This document shows positions 40,533-48,650 of a stretch of DNA of 64,000 nucleotides, piece by piece. The DNA lies in contig NZ_CP087263.1 in NCBI RefSeq assembly GCF_020923435.1, forward strand, positions 4,297,970 through 4,361,969, written 5' to 3'. The stretch comes from Brevibacillus humidisoli. Its GTDB lineage: Bacteria; Bacillota; Bacilli; Brevibacillales; Brevibacillaceae. Position numbers and translations under genes: made by a program. The notes beneath the pieces were generated by a model. The model saw nothing but the letters and a program-made list of their open reading frames with translations. It was not told the origin of the DNA and did not search any database. Each line of letters begins with the position of its first letter. The stretch's first letter is position 1.

Positions 40533-41199
40533 CATCGGCTGTATGAAACGATCTGGCTGGATACGCTGACAGACGAAGAACGGCAACTGTATGCAAGAGT
40601 ATCAATTGACCCGACAACACAAGTGGGAAACGAGTTCAAACTGTCCGAACAGATCAACAAGATTGAAGCGTACTGCATCAGCCAAGGCTGGAAACTGGCA
40701 AAGATGTTCATTGACGAAGGCGAAAGTGGTAGTACGACAGAACGTGGCCGGCTACCGTGATACGATGCAATACATTGAGCAAACGGAAAACGGGATCAGC
40801 GGTATCGTCGTCCTAAAGGCAGACTGCATCCATAGACGGCTGAAAAATCTGCTGGAACTAATTGAGGACGAACTGGAACCGAAGCGTATTGCCTTCATTA
40901 GCGTGTCCGAAAACTTTGAGACATCTACACCGCAAGGGATGCTGTTCCTGCAAATGATCGGCTCTTTTGCAGAGTTTGAACGCAAGATTATCAACGAACG
41001 GACGAAAAGTGGACGAATTGCCACCGCTAGAGAAAATAAAAAAGAACGGATGATGATGTGTTCAGAAGACTACGACGAAATGATAGACATGGCTCTAGCT
41101 ATGAAGGACAAGGAATGGTTTGAGGAAGTGGTTACCAAGCAAAAGCGGTTACGTGAACTAGAGATTCAGACGCGCCGCGAATTAGGTGTACTCGACTAG
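40533..41199 (+). pseudogene. frameshifted serine recombinase remnant of a different subfamily
   Basis: In one frame, 40560-40755 reads ...YARVSIDPTTQVGNEFKLSEQINKIEAYCISQGW..MFIDEGESGSTTERGRL, then a stop. In the next frame, 40745-41199 continues the resolvase domain (GISGIVVLKADCIHRRLKNLLELIEDELE, ENFETSTPQGMLFLQMIGSFAEFERKIINERT). Together these make one resolvase catalytic domain broken by a frameshift. The N-terminus appears fused to terminase-like sequence. It is not closely related to the recombinases of modules A-C. Confidence 0.65.
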
Positions 41200-41417
41200 G
41201 ATACAAGCATACTCCGCAGCAGAGCAACGGGAACAGGGTGAGACGACGTTTCCATGTAGGTTTACCACAAATGACACCGATAACGGGAGAAACAAACGAG
41301 AGCGAACCTGACATATGCTTATACGTTATTGTAGACTCCAAGCAAAGCATGTGTCATAATCACCGTACAGTATTCGATTGTGATTCAGGGGATACTGTTA
41401 ACTTGGTAAACTTCTAG

Positions 41418-41457
41418 AGCACTTGATTGTCTGGAATGGGTGACAAGTGCTTTTTTG
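41418..41457 (+). terminator. terminator after the recombinase remnant
   Basis: AGCACTTG pairs with CAAGTGCT, followed by TTTTTG. From 41200 to 41512 there is otherwise nothing I can identify. Confidence 0.75.
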
Positions 41458-41514
41458 CGTTCAACAAACCTGAAACGGACAGAGTCCGATAATTATAATT
41501 AGCCTATTAGAACG

Positions 41515-41990
41515 GGAACGAACGCAGCGTACACCTACTACAGCGGCGGACTGCGGGCCACCAAGGACGTAAACGGGGAGATGACCCGCTACGTCTACCT
41601 CAACGGTCGCGTGATCGAGGAGCTGGACGGAGAAGGAAACGTGAAAGCTCGCACCATCTGGGGCAACCAACTGCTCTACCGCCAGGATGAAACGGCCAAC
41701 AAAGGCGGGTATTACGAGCACAACAGCCACGGAGATGTGGTAGCTATCCGGGACGCCTCTGGGAACACGTTGAACCAGTATGAGTACGATGTCTGGGGTA
41801 ATGTGATCGACGCAACGGAGGGGATGTCCAACCCGTTCCAGTACAGCGGGGAAATCTACGATGAGGAGACGAAGCTGTACTACCTGCGGGCGAGGTATTA
41901 CGATCCGAGTGTGGGGCGGTTTATCACGGAGGATACGTATAAGGGGCAAGTGGATAATCCGCTGAGTCTCAACCGGTATACGTATGTGGA
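41515..41990 (+). repeat. near-identical copy of the Rhs core 3' end
   Basis: This block repeats 29972-30447 of the main Rhs gene with, by eye, about one difference (a T/C in GATAATCCG[T/C]TGAG). It begins abruptly at GGAACGAACG and ends where the two tips diverge after ACGTATG. It provides a long homology arm for exchange of the downstream toxin tip into the active gene. Confidence 0.93.
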
Positions 41991-42666
41991 GAATAATCCG
42001 TTGAGGTATGTTGATCCTAGTGGTCACATCGCGGCAGAAGGAACGGGAGGAATTGGTGGCTTTACATCACCAGAAGAAGAGTACCTGCATTGGGCACGGG
42101 TTGCGGCAAGGAAGGCATACGAAGAGGGGATAGAACCAGAAGATGCAGTAAGAATGTATGTACCGACGAAGTTACAGGAGGAAGTTCTTCCGACCGCTAT
42201 CGTCACATTTAATACTGCGGTTGGCATGAATCATGGGGATGCTCCCGATTTAGGGTTGTCAGCTCCTGCCACCGGTGCATTAGCGGGGACGTTGAAAAAT
42301 ACGTCTAAGGGGACGGGTAACCTTAAATACTGGAATAAACCAACAGAATTTAATGGAACGAAGGTTTACCAACGTGACGATCTAATTGACCCTAACTTGA
42401 CAGACAAATTAGGAAGAACTAATCTGGAAAGGATGAAGCAGGGACTTGCACCTATAGGCCCAGATGGTAAATCTATAAATCTGCATCACACAATTCAGAC
42501 TAATGACAGTCCGATAGCAGAAGTAACCCAAACATTCCACAAAGACAATCACTCTATTATTCATATTAACCCGAACACTATTCCATCAGGGATAAATCGA
42601 GCGGAATTTGACAAGTGGAGAAAGGCATATTGGAAGAACAGAGCTAACGATTTTATTGACCAATAG
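41581..42666 (+). CDS. orphan Rhs core plus LHH-nuclease toxin tip
   Basis: A 361-residue frame from the first in-frame ATG; the homology extends upstream to 41515 and there is no signal peptide. Residues 1-150 are the Rhs core (ARYYDPSVGRFITEDTY, DPSGH), 150-245 the shared linker ending NTSKGTG, and the last 115 an AT-rich toxin with SINLHHTIQTNDSPIAEVTQTFHKDNHS, the LHH motif of HNH/endonuclease VII-type nuclease toxins. No secretion signal is present, so this is a stored tip. Its immunity gene follows after 12 bp. Confidence 0.85.
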   Translation: MTRYVYLNGRVIEELDGEGNVKARTIWGNQLLYRQDETANKGGYYEHNSHGDVVAIRDASGNTLNQYEYDVWGNVIDATEGMSNPFQYSGEIYDEETKLYYLRARYYDPSVGRFITEDTYKGQVDNPLSLNRYTYVENNPLRYVDPSGHIAAEGTGGIGGFTSPEEEYLHWARVAARKAYEEGIEPEDAVRMYVPTKLQEEVLPTAIVTFNTAVGMNHGDAPDLGLSAPATGALAGTLKNTSKGTGNLKYWNKPTEFNGTKVYQRDDLIDPNLTDKLGRTNLERMKQGLAPIGPDGKSINLHHTIQTNDSPIAEVTQTFHKDNHSIIHINPNTIPSGINRAEFDKWRKAYWKNRANDFIDQ

Positions 42667-42678
42667 GAGGGACTTCCG

Positions 42679-43155
42679 ATGAGTTTGGATAGTTATAATA
42701 AGGCTCTGGAACTAATGAACAGAAACAAAAATATGTGCCATTTTGCTGGGGCACGAACCGAAGAATTGATCTCCCTTGCAGAGGAAGCAATAGGCTATAA
42801 GTTTTCTCCCATCTACCGTCATTTTATAAAGAATTATGGGGCAGGAAATTTCGGCAGTCAGGAAGTTTATGGGGTTATCGACGAGGATTTTGAAAATTCC
42901 TCAGTCCCAGACGCTATTTGGTACACACTAACAGAACGTGAAGAAATTAATCTTCCTGAAAATTTACTTGTCATTTATGATACTGGTGGTGAGGAGCTAT
43001 TTTGCTTAGACTTCTCCACTCTGAATGAAATGAATGAACCAAAGGTTGTTTCGTTTATACCTGGGCAACCGCTGACTGCTCAAAAGTATGAGACAGTAGC
43101 TAACGACTTTGGAGATTTCCTTCTGGATTTGGTAACAAAAGAGATTGAAGAATAG
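42679..43155 (+). CDS. SMI1/KNR4 (SUKH) family immunity protein
   Basis: A 158-residue SUKH-type protein: TEELISLAEEAIGYKFSPIYRHFIKNYGAGNFGSQEVYG and the later GGEELFCLDFST are characteristic. SUKH proteins are common antidotes for nuclease toxins, which fits the LHH tip 12 bp upstream. GGAGGGAC lies just before the ATG, and a terminator follows. Confidence 0.85.
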   Translation: MSLDSYNKALELMNRNKNMCHFAGARTEELISLAEEAIGYKFSPIYRHFIKNYGAGNFGSQEVYGVIDEDFENSSVPDAIWYTLTEREEINLPENLLVIYDTGGEELFCLDFSTLNEMNEPKVVSFIPGQPLTAQKYETVANDFGDFLLDLVTKEIEE

Positions 43156-43166
43156 TATTCATTACA

Positions 43167-43205
43167 TTGATCTTGAATAGCTTGCTATTTCAAGGTCAAT
43201 TTTTT
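43167..43205 (+). terminator. terminator after the SUKH gene
   Basis: TTGATCTTGAATAG pairs with CTATTTCAAGGTCAA around a short loop, then six T. Confidence 0.8.
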
Positions 43206-43508
43206 AAACGCCCGTACCACGCACCGCCAATTTAGCCGGTGGGAGATAACGAAGCCAAGCCAATTCAGCAATCTATGGTTACTGCTTGAATTGAACTTGG
43301 CCGAATAGTGTGACGGGATGCGGTAGCGTACTGTAAATTCATTCGGGCTTTTCCGTTACGGGTAAGCCTGTTACTTAACGAGTGGACTTGATCCGATGTG
43401 ACAAGTTAAAGATTCAAAATTGCCCTATGCTTCTGTATGTCTGGTGTGATTCCTGCCTGTCGAGTGTCTAACCTATAAGGGAAAACATCTCGAAAGGAGA
43501 AATCGTTT

Positions 43509-43775
43509 ATGAATCATCCCGTTAAAGAATGCATTCAGAAGCTAGGGCTAACTCATCGGGCGTTTGTTGTTTTGCATGATATTCCTTGGGAAAGGTTTCG
43601 TAGTTGCTTGTATGGCTACACCGATTCCATCCCCCGCGCCATCCTGAATGTCATGGTACAGTATGGCTACGATGAACAGGACGTACAGCGTCAATATCTC
43701 GTATGGCGGAAATGGAGAGTCGAACAAGAGCTACACACCCCCGCCGCCGCGATGGAAGGGAGGGCTAACGCATGA
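43509..43775 (+). CDS. small helix-rich protein of module B, first of a conserved pair
   Basis: An 88-residue homologue of the product at 31920 (MNHPVKECIQKLGLTHRAFVVLHDIPWERFRSCLYG...; same length, about 60 percent identical by eye). GAAAGGAG precedes the ATG. It is followed, with a 4-bp overlap, by the frameshifted partner gene. The function is unknown. Confidence 0.6.
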   Translation: MNHPVKECIQKLGLTHRAFVVLHDIPWERFRSCLYGYTDSIPRAILNVMVQYGYDEQDVQRQYLVWRKWRVEQELHTPAAAMEGRANA

Positions 43776-44067
43776 AAAGACTGCCGTTAGATACAGTCCT
43801 AACCCTAATGCGACGGGAAAACGTACTCGGTTATGGCTCTGATATGGACGAACTTTCCCGTATCTTTGCCAAGCATGTTAACGATACTCTGTCACAGGAG
43901 AAGCCGAACTAAGCCTAGCTCACTACCTCGCCAAATCAACGTATAAGGACGTCGTTCATCGAAATCAAGTTTTAGCAAAGGTAGCTCGGTTCCTGAATCA
44001 GTATGGATGGAATCTATCCGACTATCATAAAGACTACTATAAAAAATATCTGCCGTTGTTTGGCTAA
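43772..44067 (+). pseudogene. second small protein of module B, frameshifted
   Basis: Begins MKRLPLDTVLTLMRRENVL like its module A partner (32179) but stops after about 47 codons. One base is missing near 43902; restoring it recovers EAELSLAHYLAKSTYKDVVHRNQVL ... FLNQYGWNLSDYHKDYYKKYLPLFG and a stop at 44067. Confidence 0.7.
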
Positions 44068-44343
44068 CTTATCCCCCGCCGTTGTGCGGGGTTTCTTTTT
44101 ACTGTTATTCGTTGGGAGGATGGGGCGGGGTTATTTCACGATCTCAATCATCAACATATCTATTCATGGTTCATTGATTACTGATTCGAGTTATTCGGCT
44201 GTCTCTGTCTATTCCGTTGTCAGATAGCATCCCTTAGAACTTCTTCTCTTTCTGTTATGCTATCCTATCCCTTTATTTCTATCTCGCTCATGTCCTTATT
44301 CCCCTATTATCTATTCGTATCAGTGTCAGCGTTCATTTCAGTC

Positions 44344-44686
44344 TCACCCCCCGCCGGCTCCGCAGGCGGGGATTTCGCTTGTGTGAAGGGAGGACAACAG
44401 AGCGTTCCCCCTCTTGCGAGGGAGAACGACCAGGCTGTGTGAAGGTGAGGTATCCCGAGCCTACAAGACATCTGGCGCACCCAGGTGTAGCTTTACTGCG
44501 CGGATAGTCGGAACTATCACTCTGTCAAGGTTCCCTGTCCATTCGGACACTACGACGGAAAATCTGGGAGGTTGCCTAACAAGAATCACTTGTAGGACTT
44601 AGCTAACACTGTCGGGATGACATATGTTAGCCAATCCTCCTATAACGAGTGACATACATCGGCTGATGAACGCCGAGGCATTTTTT
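44344..44686 (+). ncRNA. conserved structured RNA of module B (HEARO/omega-RNA-like), copy 2
   Basis: Counterpart of 32684-33038. From the shared CTCACCCCCCGCC it shows a CCCCGCC/GGCGGGG hairpin, GTTC.CCCTC/GAGGG.GAAC, AGGCT/AGCCT, GATAGT-CGGA-ACTATC (44503-44518; A has GATG..CATC) and TGTCC-ATTC-GGACA. The variable middle holds GCTAACA/TGTTAGC instead of A's CATGTAAT/ATTACATG. It ends in the same CGGC/GCCG terminator with six T. The 20 nt before CTCACC differ fully between copies, as a guide segment would. Confidence 0.6.
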
Positions 44687-45142
44687 AACGTGTTCTTCTG
44701 CGACCACGGATTGAGCTTCGATATTCAATTCAATATCTTGTTGGACCTGTTACTTTCCCTATACGATATGGATTGAATAGAGTTAAGCGAACCGCATCAA
44801 ATTTCTCCAAAAATTTTTCCGTAGGAATCACGCCGCCCCTACGCCCGCGAGGGCGGTTCCTGCTTTTCCTAGACACTGGGAGGGTTCTTGGTTTCCCTGC
44901 CCTAAATCCCCGAAACGAATAAAAATATATATTCATTTTGCTTCGGTGCCCCTTTACATGCTTCCCGTGATATGGTTCTGTATTTCCCACAGCAAGGTGA
45001 TTTCGCCCTTTGACAACCGTATATAGAAGCCTGTGAATTGCCCCGCCGCCCGCCTGATTGACGTTTGCAGGATGCGTGGCGGGAGCTAAGGATTCCGAAG
45101 GCGTTACGAAAACTGGAATTATTGAAACGAGGTGATGGTTAC

Positions 45143-45928
45143 ATGAAAAATCGTGTAGTCGGTTATGTTCGCGTCTCTACGCAAGGGCAGGTAAAGGATG
45201 GCTATTCGCTTGCCTATCAGACGGAGGAGATTCAGCGGTACTGTGTCCGTCATAACCTCGAACTGCTGGACATTTACAAAGATGAAGGCATTTCGGGGGC
45301 AAAGGTGGACGAGGACGAAATAACGATAGAACGCGAGGGCTTGCAGGAAATGTTGTCCGACCTGAAATGGCGGGATGTGAAGCATATTGTCGTGCTGAAC
45401 ACTTCCCGCCTATGGCGGGCAGACATCGTGAAAGTATTGATTCAGAGGGAACTAAAGCGGCATCAAGTCGATGTCAAAGCGATTGAACAGCCGCAATACA
45501 GCATCTATGCCCATGATCCAAACGATTTTTTAGTAAACGGCATGATGGAGCTATTAGACCAATACCAGCGGCTAGAGATCGCCTTGAAGCTAAGCCGAGG
45601 ACGGCGTAAGAAGGCGCAGGAGGGCGGCTATGCGGGCGGCAGAGTAGCATTCGGCTATTCAGCATCCAAAGGACAAAAGACGCTCTCCATTGACCCTGAG
45701 CAGGCCAAAGCGGTGCGTAAGTTGTTCGAGATTAAGACCGAGCATCCGTCCTGGTCATTGTCTCAAATCGCGGCAGAACTGAATCAGGCGGGCTATAGAA
45801 CCGTTCAGGGCAAGCCCTTCACGAAGGTGCAAGTGAAGCGAATCCTAGACCGTGAGGACTTCTATCGGGGCATGTATCGCTATGGACAGATTGAAGCGAA
45901 AGGTGTACACCAGCCGATTATCATTTAA
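45143..45928 (+). CDS. serine recombinase of module B
   Basis: A 261-residue intact member. Resolvase domain (about 1-150): GYVRVSTQGQ with the catalytic serine, DEGISGAKVDEDE, VVLNTSRLWRAD, LLDQYQRLEIALKLSRGRRKKAQ. Recombinase domain start (about 165-255): GGYAGGRVAFGY, QIAAELNQAGYRTVQGKPFTKVQVKRILDREDFYRG. It ends there, without the zinc ribbon and coiled-coil of large serine integrases. The start is the ATG at 45143 with GAGGTGAT upstream. It lies 60 bp before the bridge-type RNA and 175 bp before the transposase, the same order as in A and C. The region from 44687 to here has no gene but a GC-rich block shared with A. Confidence 0.88.
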   Translation: MKNRVVGYVRVSTQGQVKDGYSLAYQTEEIQRYCVRHNLELLDIYKDEGISGAKVDEDEITIEREGLQEMLSDLKWRDVKHIVVLNTSRLWRADIVKVLIQRELKRHQVDVKAIEQPQYSIYAHDPNDFLVNGMMELLDQYQRLEIALKLSRGRRKKAQEGGYAGGRVAFGYSASKGQKTLSIDPEQAKAVRKLFEIKTEHPSWSLSQIAAELNQAGYRTVQGKPFTKVQVKRILDREDFYRGMYRYGQIEAKGVHQPIII

Positions 45929-45986
45929 CTGCGATGTATCCGTATCGTATAGAGCAAGTAGAAGTACCATTTAACAAGGTTGAACC

Positions 45987-46065
45987 AGAAAAGAATGGAT
46001 AGGCTTGCGTCCCAATGCGGGTCATGCGAATGACTAACGCTCGAACTGAGGTTGCCGACTTTCTT
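45987..46065 (+). ncRNA. candidate IS110 bridge-type RNA, module B
   Basis: Shares GGCTTGCGT, a loop CCCA, an apical hairpin GTCAT-GCGA-ATGAC and CGAACTGAGGTTGCC with the other copies. The apical stem is wholly different from module C (AACC-GAAA-GGTT) while pairing is kept. The loop strand CGTCCCAA (46008-46015) pairs at six contiguous bases with GGGACG in the right flank AGGGGACG (47405-47412). Confidence 0.63.
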
Positions 46066-46102
46066 TTGTATTTTATAAATTCGTAGATCGAGGTGATGTC
46101 TT

Positions 46103-47335
46103 TTGAACCAACATTATAAACTAAATCATATTTACGTAGGCGTAGACCTGCATAAGGCTACTCATACTGCTGTAATCGTCAACTGCTGGAATGAGAAGCT
46201 GGGCGAAATCCAATTCGAGAACAAGCCCGCCGCCTTCGAGGAGCTACTTCCGTTTGTTAAGAAGTTCTGTAAAAGAGGCATGACCCCGATCTATGGATTG
46301 GAGGATGTGGGCGGCTATGGGCGGTCATTAGCCGTGTTCCTTGTCGAGAATAAACAGAAGGTGAAGGAAGTCAATTCGGCTCTCTCGTATGCTGAGCGCA
46401 AGAGCTACCCAACTACGCAGAAAAGCGATAGCTGGGATGCAGAATGTGTGGCGAAGATACTTGTTGGCAAGCTCGAAATCCTACCCGATGCGAATCCGCA
46501 AGACATCTATTGGACTATTGGTCAGCTTGTCGCTTCACGAAATGCGCTGATTAAAGCGCACACCGCACTCAAGAACCAGCTTCACATGCAGTTGTCCCAT
46601 CACTATCCAAGCTACAAGAAATTCTTTAGCGATATAGATGGGAAGTGTGCCTTGGAGTTCTGGCATACCTATCCCGCCCCGCACCATCGCGTGAGTTTGG
46701 AGGATTTGCGGGAGATGCTGTTGAAATCCAGTCACAACACCTGTTCGACTAAGAAAGCCGAGGAAACCATGGCTTTGGTGGCGGCTGATGGCGAGACGAA
46801 GCGGGAGCATCAAGAATCAAGAGATTTCCTAATTCAAAGCCATGTCCGAGACATCCGTTTTAAGAAGGAAGAAGTTCAGAAGGTAGAAGTAGAGCTAAGC
46901 CGCATGATGAAGCAATTGGGCTTCCAGCTAGAGACCATGCCAGGCATTGACCTTGTCACGGCATCGGCTCTAGTCGCTGAGATCGGAGACATTCACCGAT
47001 TTTCTTGCCCTGACAAGCTGGCTCGTTTTGCAGGGATAGCTCCTGTAAAGTTTAGTTCGGGCGGGAAGGGCAAGGAACAAAAGAGCAAGCAAGGCAACCG
47101 CACCCTGCATGGCATCTTCTATAACCTTGCAGTCCAGCAGGTGCAAGTCTCCAAAGGAAGCAAGCTCCCCCGCAATCCTGCTTTCCTAGCTTACTATGAA
47201 CGAAAACAAGAGGAAGGCAAAACGAAAGGACAAGCGTTAGTGTGCATCATGCGGCGGCTGGTTAACATCATCTACGGCATGATGAAGAACAAGACCCCGT
47301 ACATCGCCCCGCCCCTCCCTGAACAAGTTGCCTAA
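46103..47335 (+). CDS. IS110-family DEDD transposase, module B
   Basis: A 410-residue intact homologue of the module A enzyme: IYVGVDLHKATHTAV, YGLEDVGGYG, QKSDSWDAE in the DEDD domain, then PGIDLVTASALVAEIGDIHRF and FAGIAPVKFSSGGKG, with the serine nucleophile region, in the C-terminal domain. It starts at TTG 46103 with AGGTGAT 5 nt upstream. Full length, so potentially active. Confidence 0.92.
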   Translation: MNQHYKLNHIYVGVDLHKATHTAVIVNCWNEKLGEIQFENKPAAFEELLPFVKKFCKRGMTPIYGLEDVGGYGRSLAVFLVENKQKVKEVNSALSYAERKSYPTTQKSDSWDAECVAKILVGKLEILPDANPQDIYWTIGQLVASRNALIKAHTALKNQLHMQLSHHYPSYKKFFSDIDGKCALEFWHTYPAPHHRVSLEDLREMLLKSSHNTCSTKKAEETMALVAADGETKREHQESRDFLIQSHVRDIRFKKEEVQKVEVELSRMMKQLGFQLETMPGIDLVTASALVAEIGDIHRFSCPDKLARFAGIAPVKFSSGGKGKEQKSKQGNRTLHGIFYNLAVQQVQVSKGSKLPRNPAFLAYYERKQEEGKTKGQALVCIMRRLVNIIYGMMKNKTPYIAPPLPEQVA

Positions 47336-47463
47336 TGATAGAATGGTGGTAGTTGGAAAATCTGACTGCCACCATCCTTTTAGCGGGAGTTAGCTTTACC
47401 ACATAGGGGACGGGTAATGCTTTCCAATGGACTGGTAAAAACTTTAGTCAAATAGGAAAAAGT

Positions 47464-47733
47464 ATGTCCCCTGAAGAACTGATAAGTAATCTTGAGAAAT
47501 CTGGATGGACCAAGACTATTGAACCAGGTGGTAAAAAAAGTGGACCTGCCACAATCCTAACCGACCCAAATACTGGAACAAAAGTACGGATACATGCTAC
47601 ACCCGGAGAAGGAAACCCTTACTTTAGGGTGCAAAATAAAGGTGGTAATTATCTAGGGGATGATGGAAAATTCCCTAGTAACGCAACCAAAGAAGAAATT
47701 GGCGACTTGACACATTTTGAATTTGGAAAGTAG
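47464..47733 (+). CDS. headless Rhs toxin tip at the module B right end
   Basis: The frame is continuous with the Rhs linker from the junction (GTGNAFQWTGKNFSQIGKS), but the first base triplet across the junction makes a TAG stop, so only an internal ATG at 47464 can start it. The 89-residue remainder (MSPEELISNLEKSGWTKTIEPGGKKSGPATIL...) is a small, charged domain with DPNTGTKVRIHATPGEG, resembling tip nucleases in style but not recognised. It is followed by a candidate immunity gene after 8 bp. Confidence 0.55.
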   Translation: MSPEELISNLEKSGWTKTIEPGGKKSGPATILTDPNTGTKVRIHATPGEGNPYFRVQNKGGNYLGDDGKFPSNATKEEIGDLTHFEFGK

Positions 47734-47741
47734 GTGAATAT

Positions 47742-48143
47742 ATGGTTTTAGCTGATAATATACAAGATGTATTTGAGAATTTCGATTTTACAGAAAGTAT
47801 TATTACGGAAGTGAAATGGGAAAACAATTTATTTGATTTATCAGTGACGCTTGATTACTGGTGGAATCTGGATGATGACCCTACTTCAACTAAAGGATAT
47901 GGAACAAAGATACTTAAACTTACATTCATTGATTGTATCCGTGCTAACTTTAATCAAGGTACTAATTTGATTGAGTTGGATAAGGAAGAAATTCATCCTC
48001 CTAGTTGGTTTACAGTGGTAAATTTTAGAGAGTCAGCACAAACGGATTCCAGAAATCTCCTAAATCTAGAAATTATCACAATCGATTATGATAATCCATG
48101 GCTTCGAGTTCAATGCAGGGGAATTAAACTAGAAAAAGTATAA
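47742..48143 (+). CDS. candidate immunity protein for the module B tip
   Basis: A 133-residue AT-rich gene 8 bp after the tip; TAGGTGAATAT contains the ribosome site. The product is acidic and beta-rich (DLSVTLDYWWNLDDD, FIDCIRANFNQG, NLEIITIDYDNPWLRVQCRGI). Role inferred from position; family unknown. Confidence 0.55.
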   Translation: MVLADNIQDVFENFDFTESIITEVKWENNLFDLSVTLDYWWNLDDDPTSTKGYGTKILKLTFIDCIRANFNQGTNLIELDKEEIHPPSWFTVVNFRESAQTDSRNLLNLEIITIDYDNPWLRVQCRGIKLEKV

Positions 48144-48157
48144 AACCAAACTTTTGA

Positions 48158-48194
48158 CCTTGGAGGATTAAACGCCTTCAAGGTTTCTTTTTTG
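48158..48194 (+). terminator. terminator after the module B immunity gene
   Basis: CCTTGGAGG pairs with CCTTCAAGG (48175-48183), followed by TTTCTTTTTT. Confidence 0.7.
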
Positions 48195-48321
48195 GTGGGG
48201 CTACCCAGTGCCGAATGAACCCATCATTCAACCAATAACACATATAACCCATGTAATACCCGTATATAAATTTCTCCAATTCGTATGTACGCACATCCGA
48301 TGTTGAATTTTATGTCTCATA

Positions 48322-48388
48322 TAACGCTAAAGCGTTACGTGAAACAGGTCGATTATGGTCAGATACCACCATGATTGACCTGCTTTTT
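48322..48388 (+). promoter_or_regulatory. repressor-type palindrome followed by a 15-bp terminator hairpin
   Basis: TAACGCTAAAGCGTTA (48322-48337) is a perfect palindrome matching the TAACG-N6-CGTTA operators near the XRE gene. Just downstream, 48345-48359 pairs at all 15 positions (two wobbles) with 48368-48382 and is followed by CTTTTT. A further CGGCAAAT/ATTTGCCG hairpin (48613-48637) lies directly before the Rep ribosome site. Confidence 0.6.
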
Positions 48389-48650
48389 GTTATCTTCGTT
48401 TTCTTGCAGTTTTCTCAAATATTATCGCAACTGTAAGAAGGGCTGCCTCGATATAGAAGGTGGAGGAGGTTGAAAACAACTTCAACCACTTCGCAACAAA
48501 ATGCAGGGATACCCCGATGGTTATATTGCCAGGAGGTATCTGAACATTCTTGGCATTGGGAAGGTCATGTGTGAAAGGCTAGCCACCGACTCCCACATCA
48601 CTATAATACAAGCGGCAAATCCGTCAAAAATTTGCCGGATGGGGGAACGC

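Larger units (their letters stand above)
43206..47404 (+). mobile_element. mobile module B
   Basis: Same layout as module A: small-protein pair, structured RNA, serine recombinase, bridge-type RNA, IS110 transposase. The right end is 31 nt after a GGTGG..CCACC hairpin and abuts AGGGGACG (47405), the Rhs linker/toxin boundary. The left limit is set only by the SUKH terminator and the ACGCACCGCCA block near 43219 shared with A. No Rhs core lies to its left, so the left part of the target cassette has been lost. Confidence 0.7.
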
